Shown: positions 18,486-26,260, numbered from the stretch's first letter. The stretch is 64,000 bases of DNA from Gammaproteobacteria bacterium (GCA_025359205.1 JANYHD010000011.1:1-64000), one strand, 5' to 3'. Program-made: numbers and translations. The notes: generated by a model from the sequence alone, not told the origin.

Positions 18486-18983
18486 ATGGTGGACGTGGAA
18501 TTCGAGGCCATATACCGCTCGCATGTGGACCAGGTCTACGGCCTGTGCCTGCGTATGACCGGACAACCCGCGCTCGCCGAGGACTGCACGCAGGAATGCT
18601 TCATCGCCGCCTGGCGTGCACTGCGCACTTTCGAGGGGCGCAGCCGGATGTCCACCTGGCTGTACCGCATCGCCGTCAACACGGTGTTGACGCTGCGCCG
18701 GCGCCGGCCGGGCGATGCGTTGCGCGAAGCCGGCGAGCTCGATGAGGCCGCACTGCAAATGCCCGGCGGCGCGGAAGCCGCCGGCACGCTCGACATCGAG
18801 GCGGCCATGGGCCGCCTGCCGCAAGGCGCCCGCGACGTGCTGGTGCTGGTCGGCGTCTACGGCCACAGCCACGAGGAAGCGGCGACCATGCTCGGCATTG
18901 CCGCGGGCACCAGCAAGGCGCAGCTGCACCGCGCACGGCGGCTGATGGCCCAGCAACTTGGAATCGCCATGGAGGCCGCATGA
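18486..18983 (+). CDS. ECF-type RNA polymerase sigma factor
   Basis: This 165-residue sigma70-family factor has only regions 2 and 4. Region 2 is seen in YRSHVDQVYGLCLRMTGQPALAEDCTQECFIAAWRALRTF and TWLYRIAVNTVL. Region 4 is seen in RLPQGARDVLVLVGVYGHSHEEAATMLGIAAGTSKAQLHRAR. It directs transcription of a small stress or envelope regulon. It overlaps the next gene as ATGA, and the third gene also overlaps, forming a sigma factor / membrane regulator / DUF4097 operon. Only 25 bases separate it from the EamA gene, so no private promoter is obvious. Confidence 0.88.
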   Translation: MVDVEFEAIYRSHVDQVYGLCLRMTGQPALAEDCTQECFIAAWRALRTFEGRSRMSTWLYRIAVNTVLTLRRRRPGDALREAGELDEAALQMPGGAEAAGTLDIEAAMGRLPQGARDVLVLVGVYGHSHEEAATMLGIAAGTSKAQLHRARRLMAQQLGIAMEAA

Positions 18984-19549
18984 ACCCGTCCCGTTTCGAT
19001 TCGCTCGACGCCGCGCTGGCGAGCCTGCCGCGCGAGGTGCGTCCCGGGCGCGAGCTGTGGCCTGATATTGCCCGCAACATCGCCGACGGAGTCCGCCAGG
19101 CGCCGCGCGCCGCGTGGCCGCAGTGGCCCATGGCGCTCGCCGCCAGCATGGTTCTCGCCAGCCTGGTCGGTGCCTTGTGCTGGTCAGTGGCGCGCGAGCG
19201 CACCACCGCCGAAATTCTCGCGCGGCGCACGCCGGCCGCGGCCAAGGCCACCGTACCCGTGAGCTTGCAGCTGCCGCAGGATGCGGACTATGTCGCGGCG
19301 CGTGCGGCGCTCGAACGCACCTTCAATGAACGCCTCGACCTGCTGGCGCCGTCGACGCGCGATCGCGTGCGCGCTGACCTGGCCACGATCCGCAAGGCCA
19401 ATGCGGACATCAGCGCCGCGCTGGCGCAGGATCCGGCGAGCCCGCTGCTGTGGCAGTTGCTGCGCAACACCTGGCAGCAGGAAATCAATCTCTACACGAG
19501 TGTCGACCAGACCACCCAATCCATGCTGACCAGGAGTACCCGATCATGA
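18980..19549 (+). CDS. Probable anti-sigma factor, single-pass membrane protein
   Basis: This 189-residue protein has a cytoplasmic N-terminal part of about 45 residues (DSLDAALASLPREVRPGRELWPDIARNI), one membrane segment (WPMALAASMVLASLVGALCWSV) and a periplasmic helical domain (AARAALERTFNERLDLLAPSTRDRVRADLATIRKANADI). Position and topology fit an anti-sigma factor for the overlapping upstream gene. No zinc HxxxCxxC motif is present, so it is not a classic ZAS protein. The role is inferred from context. Confidence 0.7.
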   Translation: MNPSRFDSLDAALASLPREVRPGRELWPDIARNIADGVRQAPRAAWPQWPMALAASMVLASLVGALCWSVARERTTAEILARRTPAAAKATVPVSLQLPQDADYVAARAALERTFNERLDLLAPSTRDRVRADLATIRKANADISAALAQDPASPLLWQLLRNTWQQEINLYTSVDQTTQSMLTRSTRS

Positions 19550-20472
19550 GCACCCACATCAACGCCAACGCTGCGACACGCCTTGCGGCGTGGGCTGCCG
19601 CGGCCGCACTCGCGGCCCTGTCGCTGCCCGCGCTGGCCGCAACACGCAACTTCAGCGCGCAGAAGAGTGCCGATCCGGCCGGCACCGTCGAGATCGTCAA
19701 CGTGGAAGGCGCCATTGAGGTCAGCGGCTGGGACCAGCCCACGGTCGACGTCACGGGCACGATCGGTGATCGTGTCGAACGCGTCGACGTCACCAGCAGC
19801 GCCAACCGTACCACCGTGCGCGTGGTGTTGCCCAATGGCAGCAGCTGGACCGGCAACAGCGAGGCGCACCTGAAGATCCGCGTACCGCAAAAGAGCTCGC
19901 TCGACGTCTCACTGGTCAGCGCCGACCTGCGCGTCAGCGGCGTCAGCGGCAACCAGCACCTGAAGACGGTGAGCGGTGAAATTGAGGGCGACGTCGGTGG
20001 CGGCGAGCTGCAGGTGGACACCGTCAGCGGCGACGTGCATCTCACGGCGCACAACGGCCACAGCGCACAGATCAAGACCGTCAGCGGCGACGTCATCGTG
20101 AGCGGCACGGACGGCGAGTTCACGCTCCACACCGTGAGCGGCGATGCGACGGCCACGCTGGGCGACCTGAAGCGTGCCAACCTGGAGACTGTCTCGGGCG
20201 ATATCAGCGTGACCGCGGGTGCGCTCACCACCGACGGTCAGCTCGATGCCGACTCGGTCAGCGGTGACCTGCAGGTGCGTTTCTCGGCGGCACCCGATGC
20301 CGACATCGACGTGCAGAGCTTCAGTGGTGATATCAGGAACTGCTTCGGGCCGAAGGCAGTCGAGCAGCAGTACGGGCCGGGGAGCCGGCTCAATTTCCGC
20401 AGCGGCAAGGGCGGCGGCCGCGTGCACATCGACACGAAGAGTGGCGACGTGGGACTGTGCGCCGGTAAATAG
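19546..20472 (+). CDS. DUF4097 repeat protein, exported
   Basis: The product has 308 residues with a signal peptide (LAAWAAAAALAALSLPALAA) and a repetitive beta-rich body of the DUF4097 (putative adhesin, beta-helix-like) type. A TVSGD-like unit recurs about eight times at 15-25 residue spacing (KTVSGEIEGD, DTVSGDVHL, KTVSGDVIV, HTVSGDATA, ETVSGDISV, DSVSGDLQV, QSFSGDI, DTKSGDVGL). ATG 19546 overlaps the upstream stop as ATGA and gives the signal peptide at the very N-terminus. It is the third gene of the sigma operon and may be its sensor or output. DUF4097 proteins commonly accompany ECF or two-component regulators. No enzyme motif is seen. Confidence 0.82.
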   Translation: MSTHINANAATRLAAWAAAAALAALSLPALAATRNFSAQKSADPAGTVEIVNVEGAIEVSGWDQPTVDVTGTIGDRVERVDVTSSANRTTVRVVLPNGSSWTGNSEAHLKIRVPQKSSLDVSLVSADLRVSGVSGNQHLKTVSGEIEGDVGGGELQVDTVSGDVHLTAHNGHSAQIKTVSGDVIVSGTDGEFTLHTVSGDATATLGDLKRANLETVSGDISVTAGALTTDGQLDADSVSGDLQVRFSAAPDADIDVQSFSGDIRNCFGPKAVEQQYGPGSRLNFRSGKGGGRVHIDTKSGDVGLCAGK

Positions 20473-20475
20473 TCC

Positions 20476-20519
20476 GCTGCGCGGCGGGGAAGCGGCGCGC
20501 AGCCGCACCGTCCCCGCCG
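20476..20519. terminator. GC-rich hairpins between convergent DUF4097 and PsiF genes
   Basis: Two mutually exclusive perfect inverted repeats lie here: GCTGCGCG/CGCGCAGC (20476-20483 with 20496-20503) and CGGCGGGGA/TCCCCGCCG (20482-20490 with 20511-20519). Neither has a T-run. Placement between two convergent stops suggests a bidirectional termination or mRNA-end signal. Confidence 0.35.
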
Positions 20520-20533
20520 TCAGCTCTCGAGCG

Positions 20534-20839
20534 TCAGCCTCCGGACAGGCAGGTCTTCATGAAGGCCTTGCGGTCGGCGCCCTTTAGGCCCTTGGTCTTG
20601 GCATCCGCATTGCAGCTCTTCATTTTTTCCTGCTGCGGCGTCAGCGCCTTGGCGGCCGGCGCGGCCGGTGCACTCGACAGGCAGGTCTTCATGAAACCCT
20701 TGCGGGCATCGCCGCTCAGGCTCTGTTCCTTGGACTGCGCGTTGCAAGTCTTCATCTTTTCCTGCTGCGCGGTCATTGCGCTGGCCGAAACCGCGGTGGC
20801 GAGCAGGATGGTAGCGAACACAATATTGCGAATGGACAT
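20534..20839 (-). CDS. PsiF repeat protein, exported
   Basis: This 101-residue secreted protein has a signal peptide (IVFATILLATAVSASA) and two PsiF repeats. Each repeat has the form QQEKMKxCNxxxKxxxLxGxxRKxFMKTCLS, with cysteines at both ends that could form disulfides. An Ala/Pro linker joins them. PsiF was named as phosphate-starvation inducible in E. coli; its biochemical role is unknown. ATG 20839 is chosen because AAAGGGGGT lies just upstream and the signal peptide starts there. A longer in-frame start at 20935 would add a non-signal extension. It is monocistronic. Confidence 0.85.
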   Translation of the reverse strand: MSIRNIVFATILLATAVSASAMTAQQEKMKTCNAQSKEQSLSGDARKGFMKTCLSSAPAAPAAKALTPQQEKMKSCNADAKTKGLKGADRKAFMKTCLSGG

Positions 20840-21204
20840 GAAACCCCCTTTGGGTTTGTGGCGTTGAGCGACCGGCGCATTCTGGCCAGCGCTGGTCGGC
20901 AGCGGACTTAAATTTGCTTCACGGCCTGTCCGCACAGCAGCGCGGTGCGACGGCTACCCGAGTTTGACATAACAGATTTCTTTGTGCACGTCGCGCGCCG
21001 GGTTGAACGCCATGCCGCGGCGCAGACACTCACGTCCATGGCAATCATTGCGTGCCGCCCGCGCACGCAAAGCCACAATTGCTTGCAGTGTTTCCTACCG
21101 CAATATGCGGGTCATTCCCCGACTCCGTGCCGCGACGCTGTTGCTAACTTGATTGCGACGCGAATCGCAATACAAGTTCTGCAAAAAAACGGATAGAGGG
21201 AAAG
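20840..21204. other. Intergenic regulatory region before the Cyc2-like gene
   Basis: About 365 bases lie between divergent psiF-like and Cyc2-like genes. Open frames here lack family resemblance. TTGCAG (near 21083) and TATGCG are only 15 bases apart and a poor promoter. The clearest element is the palindrome at 21152-21171. The run CAAAAAAACGGATAGAGGG before the ATG includes the ribosome binding site GAGGGAAAG. Confidence 0.5.
21152..21171. promoter_or_regulatory. 20-base palindrome, candidate operator
   Basis: ATTGCGA (21152-21158) and TCGCAAT (21165-21171) form a perfect 7-base inverted repeat with a 6-base spacer, the size of a dimeric regulator site. It ends 33 bases before the Cyc2-like start codon. 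No known consensus was matched with confidence. Confidence 0.5.
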
Positions 21205-22566
21205 ATGGACATCACGACACGAGGCGCCGTAGGCGCCCGCGCGCATCGCTGGCTGAAAATGCCGCTGTATGCCACGGCGTTGGCAGTGCTCGCCGCACTG
21301 CTGCCTGTGACACCTGCACAGGCGGTGCCCAGCTACGCGCAGCAAACCGGGATGCCCTGCCAGCAGTGCCATGTCACCGCGTACGGTCCGGCCCTGACGG
21401 AATACGGCCGGCAATTCAAGTTGAACGGTTACGTCTTCGGTGACCACCAGCCATTGTTACCCATCGCGCTGATGGTGCAGGGTGGCTACACACACACGAG
21501 CGCTGACCAGCCCACGCCGCCGGCCCCGCAATTTGGTCTCAACAATCAGTTCTCGGTGGATCAGGTCAGTCTGTTCATCGCCAGCCGAATCACGCCACAT
21601 CTGGGCCTGTTCGCGCAGATCACCTACGACGGCATCGGTCACAGCACTAGCTGGGACAACCTCGATCTGCGTTACGCGCGCAGTTTCAACGTCGGCACAA
21701 CTGCGCTGGTTACCGGCGTGAGCGTGAACAACAATCCCACGGTTCAGGATCTGTGGAATTCGACGCCCGCCTGGGGCTTCCCGTACATCTCGTCGGCATT
21801 GGCGCCCTCACCGGCCGCCGGCCCGATCATCGGCGGACTCGGTGCCACCGTGCTGGGCGCGACTGCTTACGTGATGGTGGATGGCCACTACTACCTGGAA
21901 GCGGGCGGCTACCGCGGCTTGTCTGGCCACACGCTCGACAATCTCGGGCCCGGGGCCGATGCCAGTCCGCACTTGAGTGGCCTCTCACCCTATTGGCGCG
22001 CGGCCGCGAACTTCTCCACGGGTCCACACCAGTATTCCTTCGGCACTTTCGGCCTCGATGCGAAAGTGCAGCCCGATCCGACGCAGCCGGAGACGGATCA
22101 CTATACGGACTACGGATTTGACGCGACCTATCAATACGCCGGAATGGGTAGCGGAATCGTCGCGGCCAACGCCTCGCTGATCCACGAGCGCCAGAACCTC
22201 GAGGCGACGCTGGCGGGCAGCTCCGATCCCATCAGCAACAATGTGGACTTTTTCAGCGTCGACCTGAGCTACGCCTACCAGCGCACCTGGGTCGCAACCG
22301 TCAATGAATTCACGACGACGGGCAGCACCAACGCGACCTTGTACGCGCCCAATACCACGCCCAACAGCGACGGCTACCGCCTGCAGCTCGAGTACGTGCC
22401 CTTTGGCAAGGTGGACTCGCCGCACCGACCGTGGATGAACGTGCGCCTCGGGTTGCAGTACACAAGTTACTCCAAATTTGATGGCGGCAGCAGCAACTAC
22501 GACGGCGCTGGCCGCAACGCGTCGGACAACAACACTCTGTTCGGATTTTTCTGGGTGATCCTATGA
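21205..22566 (+). CDS. Cyc2-like fused cytochrome c / outer-membrane porin
   Basis: This 453-residue outer-membrane protein has a signal peptide ending near A40 (LLPVTPAQA). Immediately after comes a short cytochrome segment with one heme motif CQQCH (C52, C55, H56) in the context VPSYAQQTGMPCQQCHVTAYGP, then LTEYGRQFKLNGY. The rest is alternating beta-strand sequence of a porin-like barrel of roughly 16 strands. This layout (signal, PSxAxQTGxxCxxCH, FKLNGY, barrel) is that of Cyc2, the cytochrome-porin of Fe(II)-oxidising bacteria. Some homologues occur in heterotrophs, so iron as donor is not proven. It overlaps the azurin gene as ATGA, implying a shared electron path. M19 is a possible alternative start. 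Confidence 0.8.
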   Translation: MDITTRGAVGARAHRWLKMPLYATALAVLAALLPVTPAQAVPSYAQQTGMPCQQCHVTAYGPALTEYGRQFKLNGYVFGDHQPLLPIALMVQGGYTHTSADQPTPPAPQFGLNNQFSVDQVSLFIASRITPHLGLFAQITYDGIGHSTSWDNLDLRYARSFNVGTTALVTGVSVNNNPTVQDLWNSTPAWGFPYISSALAPSPAAGPIIGGLGATVLGATAYVMVDGHYYLEAGGYRGLSGHTLDNLGPGADASPHLSGLSPYWRAAANFSTGPHQYSFGTFGLDAKVQPDPTQPETDHYTDYGFDATYQYAGMGSGIVAANASLIHERQNLEATLAGSSDPISNNVDFFSVDLSYAYQRTWVATVNEFTTTGSTNATLYAPNTTPNSDGYRLQLEYVPFGKVDSPHRPWMNVRLGLQYTSYSKFDGGSSNYDGAGRNASDNNTLFGFFWVIL

Positions 22567-23084
22567 ACACACAAAACAATCGGCGGACGCCTTTCATGGC
22601 TTGGGCTCTGGCTCTGGCGACCTGCAGCGGCGCTGCGCACGCGGCAAACTGCCAGCTCACTGTCGAAGCCAATGACATGATCCAGTTCAACGCACGCGCA
22701 CTGCAGGTGGATGCGGGCTGCAGCGAAGTGCAGCTCACGCTGCACCACGTCGGCAAGATGGAGGCGCACGTGCTCGGCCACGATTGGGTGCTGGCGCGCA
22801 GCGCCGACGTCGCGGCCATCGCCAACGCGGGCATTGCCGCGGGTTTCGACAAGGGTTATCTGCCGCTGGGTGACAGGCGCATTCTCGCCGCAACCAAGAT
22901 AGTCGGCGGCGGCGAAGCGACCACGATCACCTTCAGCACCGCGAACCTGGTGCCCGGCGGTGACTACTCGTTCTTTTGTTCTTATCCGGGCCACACCTCA
23001 ATGATGCGCGGGCGCTTCCAGCTTTCCGCCAAGGAAAGCCTGGCGGCCAATCACTCCCCCGGCCAGCCGAGCGTAGGCCACTAA
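22563..23084 (+). CDS. Azurin, periplasmic blue copper protein
   Basis: Azurin is a type 1 copper electron carrier. The 173-residue precursor has a signal peptide ending near A28 (AAHA). Copper ligands are visible: H73 (GHDW), C139, H144 and M148 (CSYPGHTSMM), with the expected ligand spacing. The structural disulfide pair corresponds to C30 and C53, and the C-x-F/Y-P-G-H signature is intact. A short C-terminal extension (HSPGQPSVGH) contains two His. The start codon overlaps the Cyc2-like stop (ATGA), so both are made together. It could accept electrons from the outer-membrane heme and pass them to an oxidase or other carrier. Confidence 0.93.
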   Translation: MNTQNNRRTPFMAWALALATCSGAAHAANCQLTVEANDMIQFNARALQVDAGCSEVQLTLHHVGKMEAHVLGHDWVLARSADVAAIANAGIAAGFDKGYLPLGDRRILAATKIVGGGEATTITFSTANLVPGGDYSFFCSYPGHTSMMRGRFQLSAKESLAANHSPGQPSVGH

Positions 23085-23173
23085 GGTCCGTTCGCGCTCC
23101 CAGAGGGCCGCGCCAACGGCGGACCCGCAATCGACACCGGGCAGGCGCGCCGACCGGTCCTGCCCGGCGTTCG

Positions 23174-23203
23174 CACATTCCCCTGCGCTCACACATTCCC
23201 CTG
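23174..23203. repeat. Direct repeat CACATTCCCCTG upstream of second sigma operon
   Basis: Two identical 12-base copies (23174-23185 and 23192-23203) start 18 bases apart, nearly two helical turns. They lie about 130-155 bases before the sigma factor start codon. The arrangement is that of a regulator site, but no family is assigned. Confidence 0.45.
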
Positions 23204-23272
23204 TTCCTGGTCCATAATCGGCCTGCGGTCGCTTGGGTACGATGCCTGCCGCCCCGCCGGCCGCGATGACGC

Positions 23273-23310
23273 GTGTAACACGCTGATTAATAATAATATT
23301 TTTGTGTAAC
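23273..23310 (+). promoter_or_regulatory. AT-rich promoter region with repeated GTGTAAC
   Basis: GTGTAAC occurs at 23273-23279 and 23304-23310, flanking an AT-rich island (TTAATAATAATATTTTT) that is exceptional for this GC-rich window. It lies just upstream of the sigma gene start (23331). ECF operons are often self-activated, so one of these may be a -35 element. This is a position-based guess. Confidence 0.35.
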
Positions 23311-23330
23311 TTTGAGCCCCGGCGCGGGTT

Positions 23331-23930
23331 ATGCACTTAAGCGATGACACACCAGTGCAGACCCCAACCCAGGCAGGCGACCGGCACGCCGAGTTCACGA
23401 AATTCATGCGCACCTACCAGAACATGGTTTTTTCCACGGCTGCGCGCCTGAGCGGCAATGACGCGCAGGCCGAGGACATCACCCAGGAAGTATTCCTGCG
23501 CGCACACCGGCGCTTCGACGAACTGCGTGACAACCCGCGCGCCGCCGGCTGGCTCAAGACCGTTGCCACCAACCTCACCTTCACGCACCTCACACGCTAC
23601 CGCAAGCGCTGGGTGTTTTTCTCGCAGCTGCAGGGTGGCGAGGATAGCGACGACGATCCGACCCTCGACTTCGCCGACGACGAGTCGGTTGAGGAGAACG
23701 TGCGTGAAGACGAGCGCCACGAATACGTCGAGGCAGCGCTGCGCGAACTGCCCGAGCACCAGCGCGTGCCGCTGGTGCTGTTCCATTTCGAGGATCTGCC
23801 TTACGAGGAGATTGCGCAGAAGCTGCGGGTCTCGTTGCCAAAGGTCAAGACGGACATCCACCGCGCCCGCCAGGCGCTGGCCGCGATACTCGCGCGCCGC
23901 GGCATCACCGCGGAGCAGCTGGAGGCCTGA
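23331..23930 (+). CDS. ECF-type RNA polymerase sigma factor
   Basis: This 199-residue ECF sigma factor has region 2 in FMRTYQNMVFSTAARLSGNDAQAEDITQEVFLRAHRRFDEL and WLKTVATNLTFTHLTRYRKRW. An acidic linker (GGEDSDDDPTLDFADDESVEENVREDERHE) comes next. Region 4 is ALRELPEHQRVPLVLFHFEDLPYEEIAQKLRVSLPKVKTDIHRARQAL. The stop is followed directly by the ATG of the next gene. The operon continues with a two-helix membrane protein and a bactofilin-like/RDD protein. The upstream island with two GTGTAAC copies is its likely control region. Confidence 0.9.
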   Translation: MHLSDDTPVQTPTQAGDRHAEFTKFMRTYQNMVFSTAARLSGNDAQAEDITQEVFLRAHRRFDELRDNPRAAGWLKTVATNLTFTHLTRYRKRWVFFSQLQGGEDSDDDPTLDFADDESVEENVREDERHEYVEAALRELPEHQRVPLVLFHFEDLPYEEIAQKLRVSLPKVKTDIHRARQALAAILARRGITAEQLEA

Positions 23931-24428
23931 ATGAACAGCATGCAAAAGCCACCGCGTGACGAACGTGAACTCGAGCAGTACATCGGCCGGTTGCTGCGCG
24001 CGCAGCCGCTGCGGCAGGCACCTGCGGGGCTCGAGGCGCGGCTGCTGCAGCAACTCACGCTGGATGTTGCGCGTCCCTGGTGGCTGCAGGGTTTCAGCCG
24101 CTGGCCGTGGCTGGCGCGGATCCTGTTCGTACTCATAAGCGCCGGTCTGGTGCTGCTCACCTACTTCACCACGGACCGGCTCGGCTCGCTCTCGCAGGGC
24201 CTGCAGCAGACGGCGCCGGCCAACGCGGTACGCACGGGAGCGCAGGCGTTCAGCAATTTCGGCCAGGCGCTCCAAACGCTGGGCGAGATGATCACGAGAA
24301 ATATTCCGACGGCGTGGCTGTACGGCGGCGCCGGAGTGGCGCTGTTGCTGTACGCGGCGCTTTTTGGCCTGGGCGCGGTCGCGTTCCGCACCCTTATCGA
24401 TACCACACCAGAACATGCCCGGTACTGA
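23931..24428 (+). CDS. Probable anti-sigma factor, two-pass membrane protein
   Basis: This 165-residue protein has a cytoplasmic N-terminal part (ERELEQYIGRLLRAQPLRQAPAGLEARLLQQL) that resembles the sigma-binding helices of anti-sigma factors. Two membrane segments follow: WPWLARILFVLISAGLVLLTYF and TAWLYGGAGVALLLYAALFGLGAVAF. No zinc motif is seen. It starts immediately after the sigma factor stop and ends 3 bases before the next ATG. The assignment rests on position and topology. Confidence 0.65.
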   Translation: MNSMQKPPRDERELEQYIGRLLRAQPLRQAPAGLEARLLQQLTLDVARPWWLQGFSRWPWLARILFVLISAGLVLLTYFTTDRLGSLSQGLQQTAPANAVRTGAQAFSNFGQALQTLGEMITRNIPTAWLYGGAGVALLLYAALFGLGAVAFRTLIDTTPEHARY

Positions 24429-24431
24429 ATC

Positions 24432-26210
24432 ATGAAAAAGACACCCCTGTTCCTCTTGGCCACGCTCGCCCTGTCGGGACTGCTCGCTCATCCGCGTGCG
24501 GTCTACGCCGCGGATGCCGCAGTGACGGACAACGCCGCGCAAACAGCGCCCGTGGTCGCTGAGAAGCCGGCGGCTGTGGAAAAGAAGGCACACAAGATCA
24601 AGATTGTGATCACGGCCGATGACAAGCCGGCGCCAGGCAAGACAAAGGTGACGGTGTCCACCAAGACCGAGCAGGACGCCGACGAGGAGTCTGACGGCGA
24701 CAAAGCCGACGCGCCCGCCACTTCGGGCCCGGCTGGCAGCGACAAGGCGGTGGTCGGCATCGGTCACGACTCGATGCTGGCAGCCGGTGGACATGCGCAA
24801 TCGGTGGTGTCGGTGCTCGGCTCTTCAACGAGCGCTGGCCAGGTCGACGATGCGGTGGTCTCCGTCGTAGGTAATACCCGCGTGACTGGCCCAGTCGGCG
24901 ACAGTGCGGTTGCCGTGCTCGGCAACACCTACGTCGACAGCCACGTGGGCAACACCGTTGTGGCGGTGATGGGCAACGTGGAACTGGGGCCGCACGCTGA
25001 CGTCGGCGACGTCGTGGCCGTGGGCGGCGAATTGATCCGCGACCCGGCCGCGGTGGTTCGCGGCGAAGTCCAGAACGTAGCGTTCTTCGGCAAGATGGGC
25101 GGGTTCGAATGGCTCCACCCCTGGATCCACCACTGCCTGTTGCTGGGCCGCCCGCTGGCGTTTGCGCCCGGCCTGGGCTGGGCCTGGACGCTGGCTGCAG
25201 TCTTCCTCGGCCTCTACCTGCTAATCGCGCTGCTGTTCCCGAAGGGCGTCAATCAGTGCGTGCAGACGATCGAGAAACATCCTGGCCGCACTGTGCTGGC
25301 CTCGATCTTCACGTTCATCGGCAAGCCCATCGTGTTCCTGTTGCTGTTCGTCACCGTGATCGGCGTAGTGCTGGTGCCGTTCCTGGCCTTCGCGCTGTTT
25401 CTGGCCGGCCTGTTCGGTAAGGCCGTGGTGCTGGCCTGGATCGGGCGCCGCTTGCTGCCGGCGCGCGATGACGGCCAGGAACTGCATCCGGTGCTCGCCG
25501 TACTGGCCGGTAGTGTCATTGCACTGCTGCTGTACGTCGTGCCCTTCATTGGCTTCATGGCCTACAAGATGTTCGACATCCTGGGCTTGGGCGCCGTGGT
25601 GTATACGCTGATCCTCGCCGTGCGCGCCAACCGTGCGGCCAAGGCGCCTCCCGCCAGCACGCCGCCGGCAGGCACGCCACCGCACGCAGCGATGGCCGCG
25701 GCCGCTGCGCCCGCCGCCGTTGCGACCGCCACGGCTGAGAGCTTCGCTGAACCGGCCGCCGCCGTACCGCCGCCCGGGCCAGCCGCTGCGGCGGCGGCCG
25801 CGCCGGCCGCGCCGGCGCCGATATCGCTCGAAATCTCGAACCGCGCCGGCTTCTGGATACGCATGGCCGCGCTGCTGCTCGACCTGATCCTGGTGGGCAT
25901 CGTCCTGTCGATGGTGCACGTGCCGCATCACACGTTGCTGCTGTTCCTCGCGGCCTACGGCGCCGTGATGTGGAAGCTGCGGGGAACGACCATCGGCGGC
26001 AGCATCTGCGGACTGCGCGTCGTGCGACTCGACGGGCGCGCGATCGACTGGCCTACGGCGATTGCACGCGCACTCGGCGCCTTCCTGTCGATGGTCGTGG
26101 CCGGGCTCGGCTTCATCTGGGTGGTGTTCGATTCCGAACGCCAGTCCTGGCACGACAAGATCGCCGGCACGGTTGTGGTACACGTGCCGCGCGGCACGTC
26201 GCTGGTGTGA
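24432..26210 (+). CDS. Bactofilin-like repeat / multi-pass membrane / RDD fusion protein
   Basis: The product has 592 residues. A signal peptide (FLLATLALSGLLAHPRAVYAA) is followed by a charged linker. A polymer-forming, bactofilin-like repeat region occupies about residues 108-215, with GxxVxVxGN-type rungs such as VVSVVGNTRVTGPVGDSAVAVLGNTYV. Four or more membrane segments (about 235-405) follow. A long Ala/Pro linker (about 408-465) leads to a C-terminal RDD domain (NRAGFWIRMAALLLDLILV, LRGTTIGGSICGLRVVRLDG, DSERQSWHDKIAGTVVV). It is the third gene of a sigma/anti-sigma operon, so it is probably the regulated or sensing envelope component. I do not know a characterised protein with this architecture. 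Confidence 0.72.
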   Translation: MKKTPLFLLATLALSGLLAHPRAVYAADAAVTDNAAQTAPVVAEKPAAVEKKAHKIKIVITADDKPAPGKTKVTVSTKTEQDADEESDGDKADAPATSGPAGSDKAVVGIGHDSMLAAGGHAQSVVSVLGSSTSAGQVDDAVVSVVGNTRVTGPVGDSAVAVLGNTYVDSHVGNTVVAVMGNVELGPHADVGDVVAVGGELIRDPAAVVRGEVQNVAFFGKMGGFEWLHPWIHHCLLLGRPLAFAPGLGWAWTLAAVFLGLYLLIALLFPKGVNQCVQTIEKHPGRTVLASIFTFIGKPIVFLLLFVTVIGVVLVPFLAFALFLAGLFGKAVVLAWIGRRLLPARDDGQELHPVLAVLAGSVIALLLYVVPFIGFMAYKMFDILGLGAVVYTLILAVRANRAAKAPPASTPPAGTPPHAAMAAAAAPAAVATATAESFAEPAAAVPPPGPAAAAAAAPAAPAPISLEISNRAGFWIRMAALLLDLILVGIVLSMVHVPHHTLLLFLAAYGAVMWKLRGTTIGGSICGLRVVRLDGRAIDWPTAIARALGAFLSMVVAGLGFIWVVFDSERQSWHDKIAGTVVVHVPRGTSLV

Positions 26211-26260
26211 GCAGTCGGGAGCGATCGCAGCCGGCGGCGAATCGCGCTAAATGAATTGGG

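Noticed and set aside
19978-20460. TVSGD repeats of the DUF4097 gene as a DNA repeat array or CRISPR
   Set aside because: Repeats are at protein level only; DNA copies differ and spacing varies, so no CRISPR or satellite.
18193-20508. Minus-strand frames opposite the first sigma operon
   Set aside because: They mirror the Val/Ser/Gly codons of DUF4097 repeats and have no start signals.
23337-24800. 487-codon minus-strand frame across the second sigma operon
   Set aside because: It crosses three coupled plus-strand genes; its product is low-complexity and basic.
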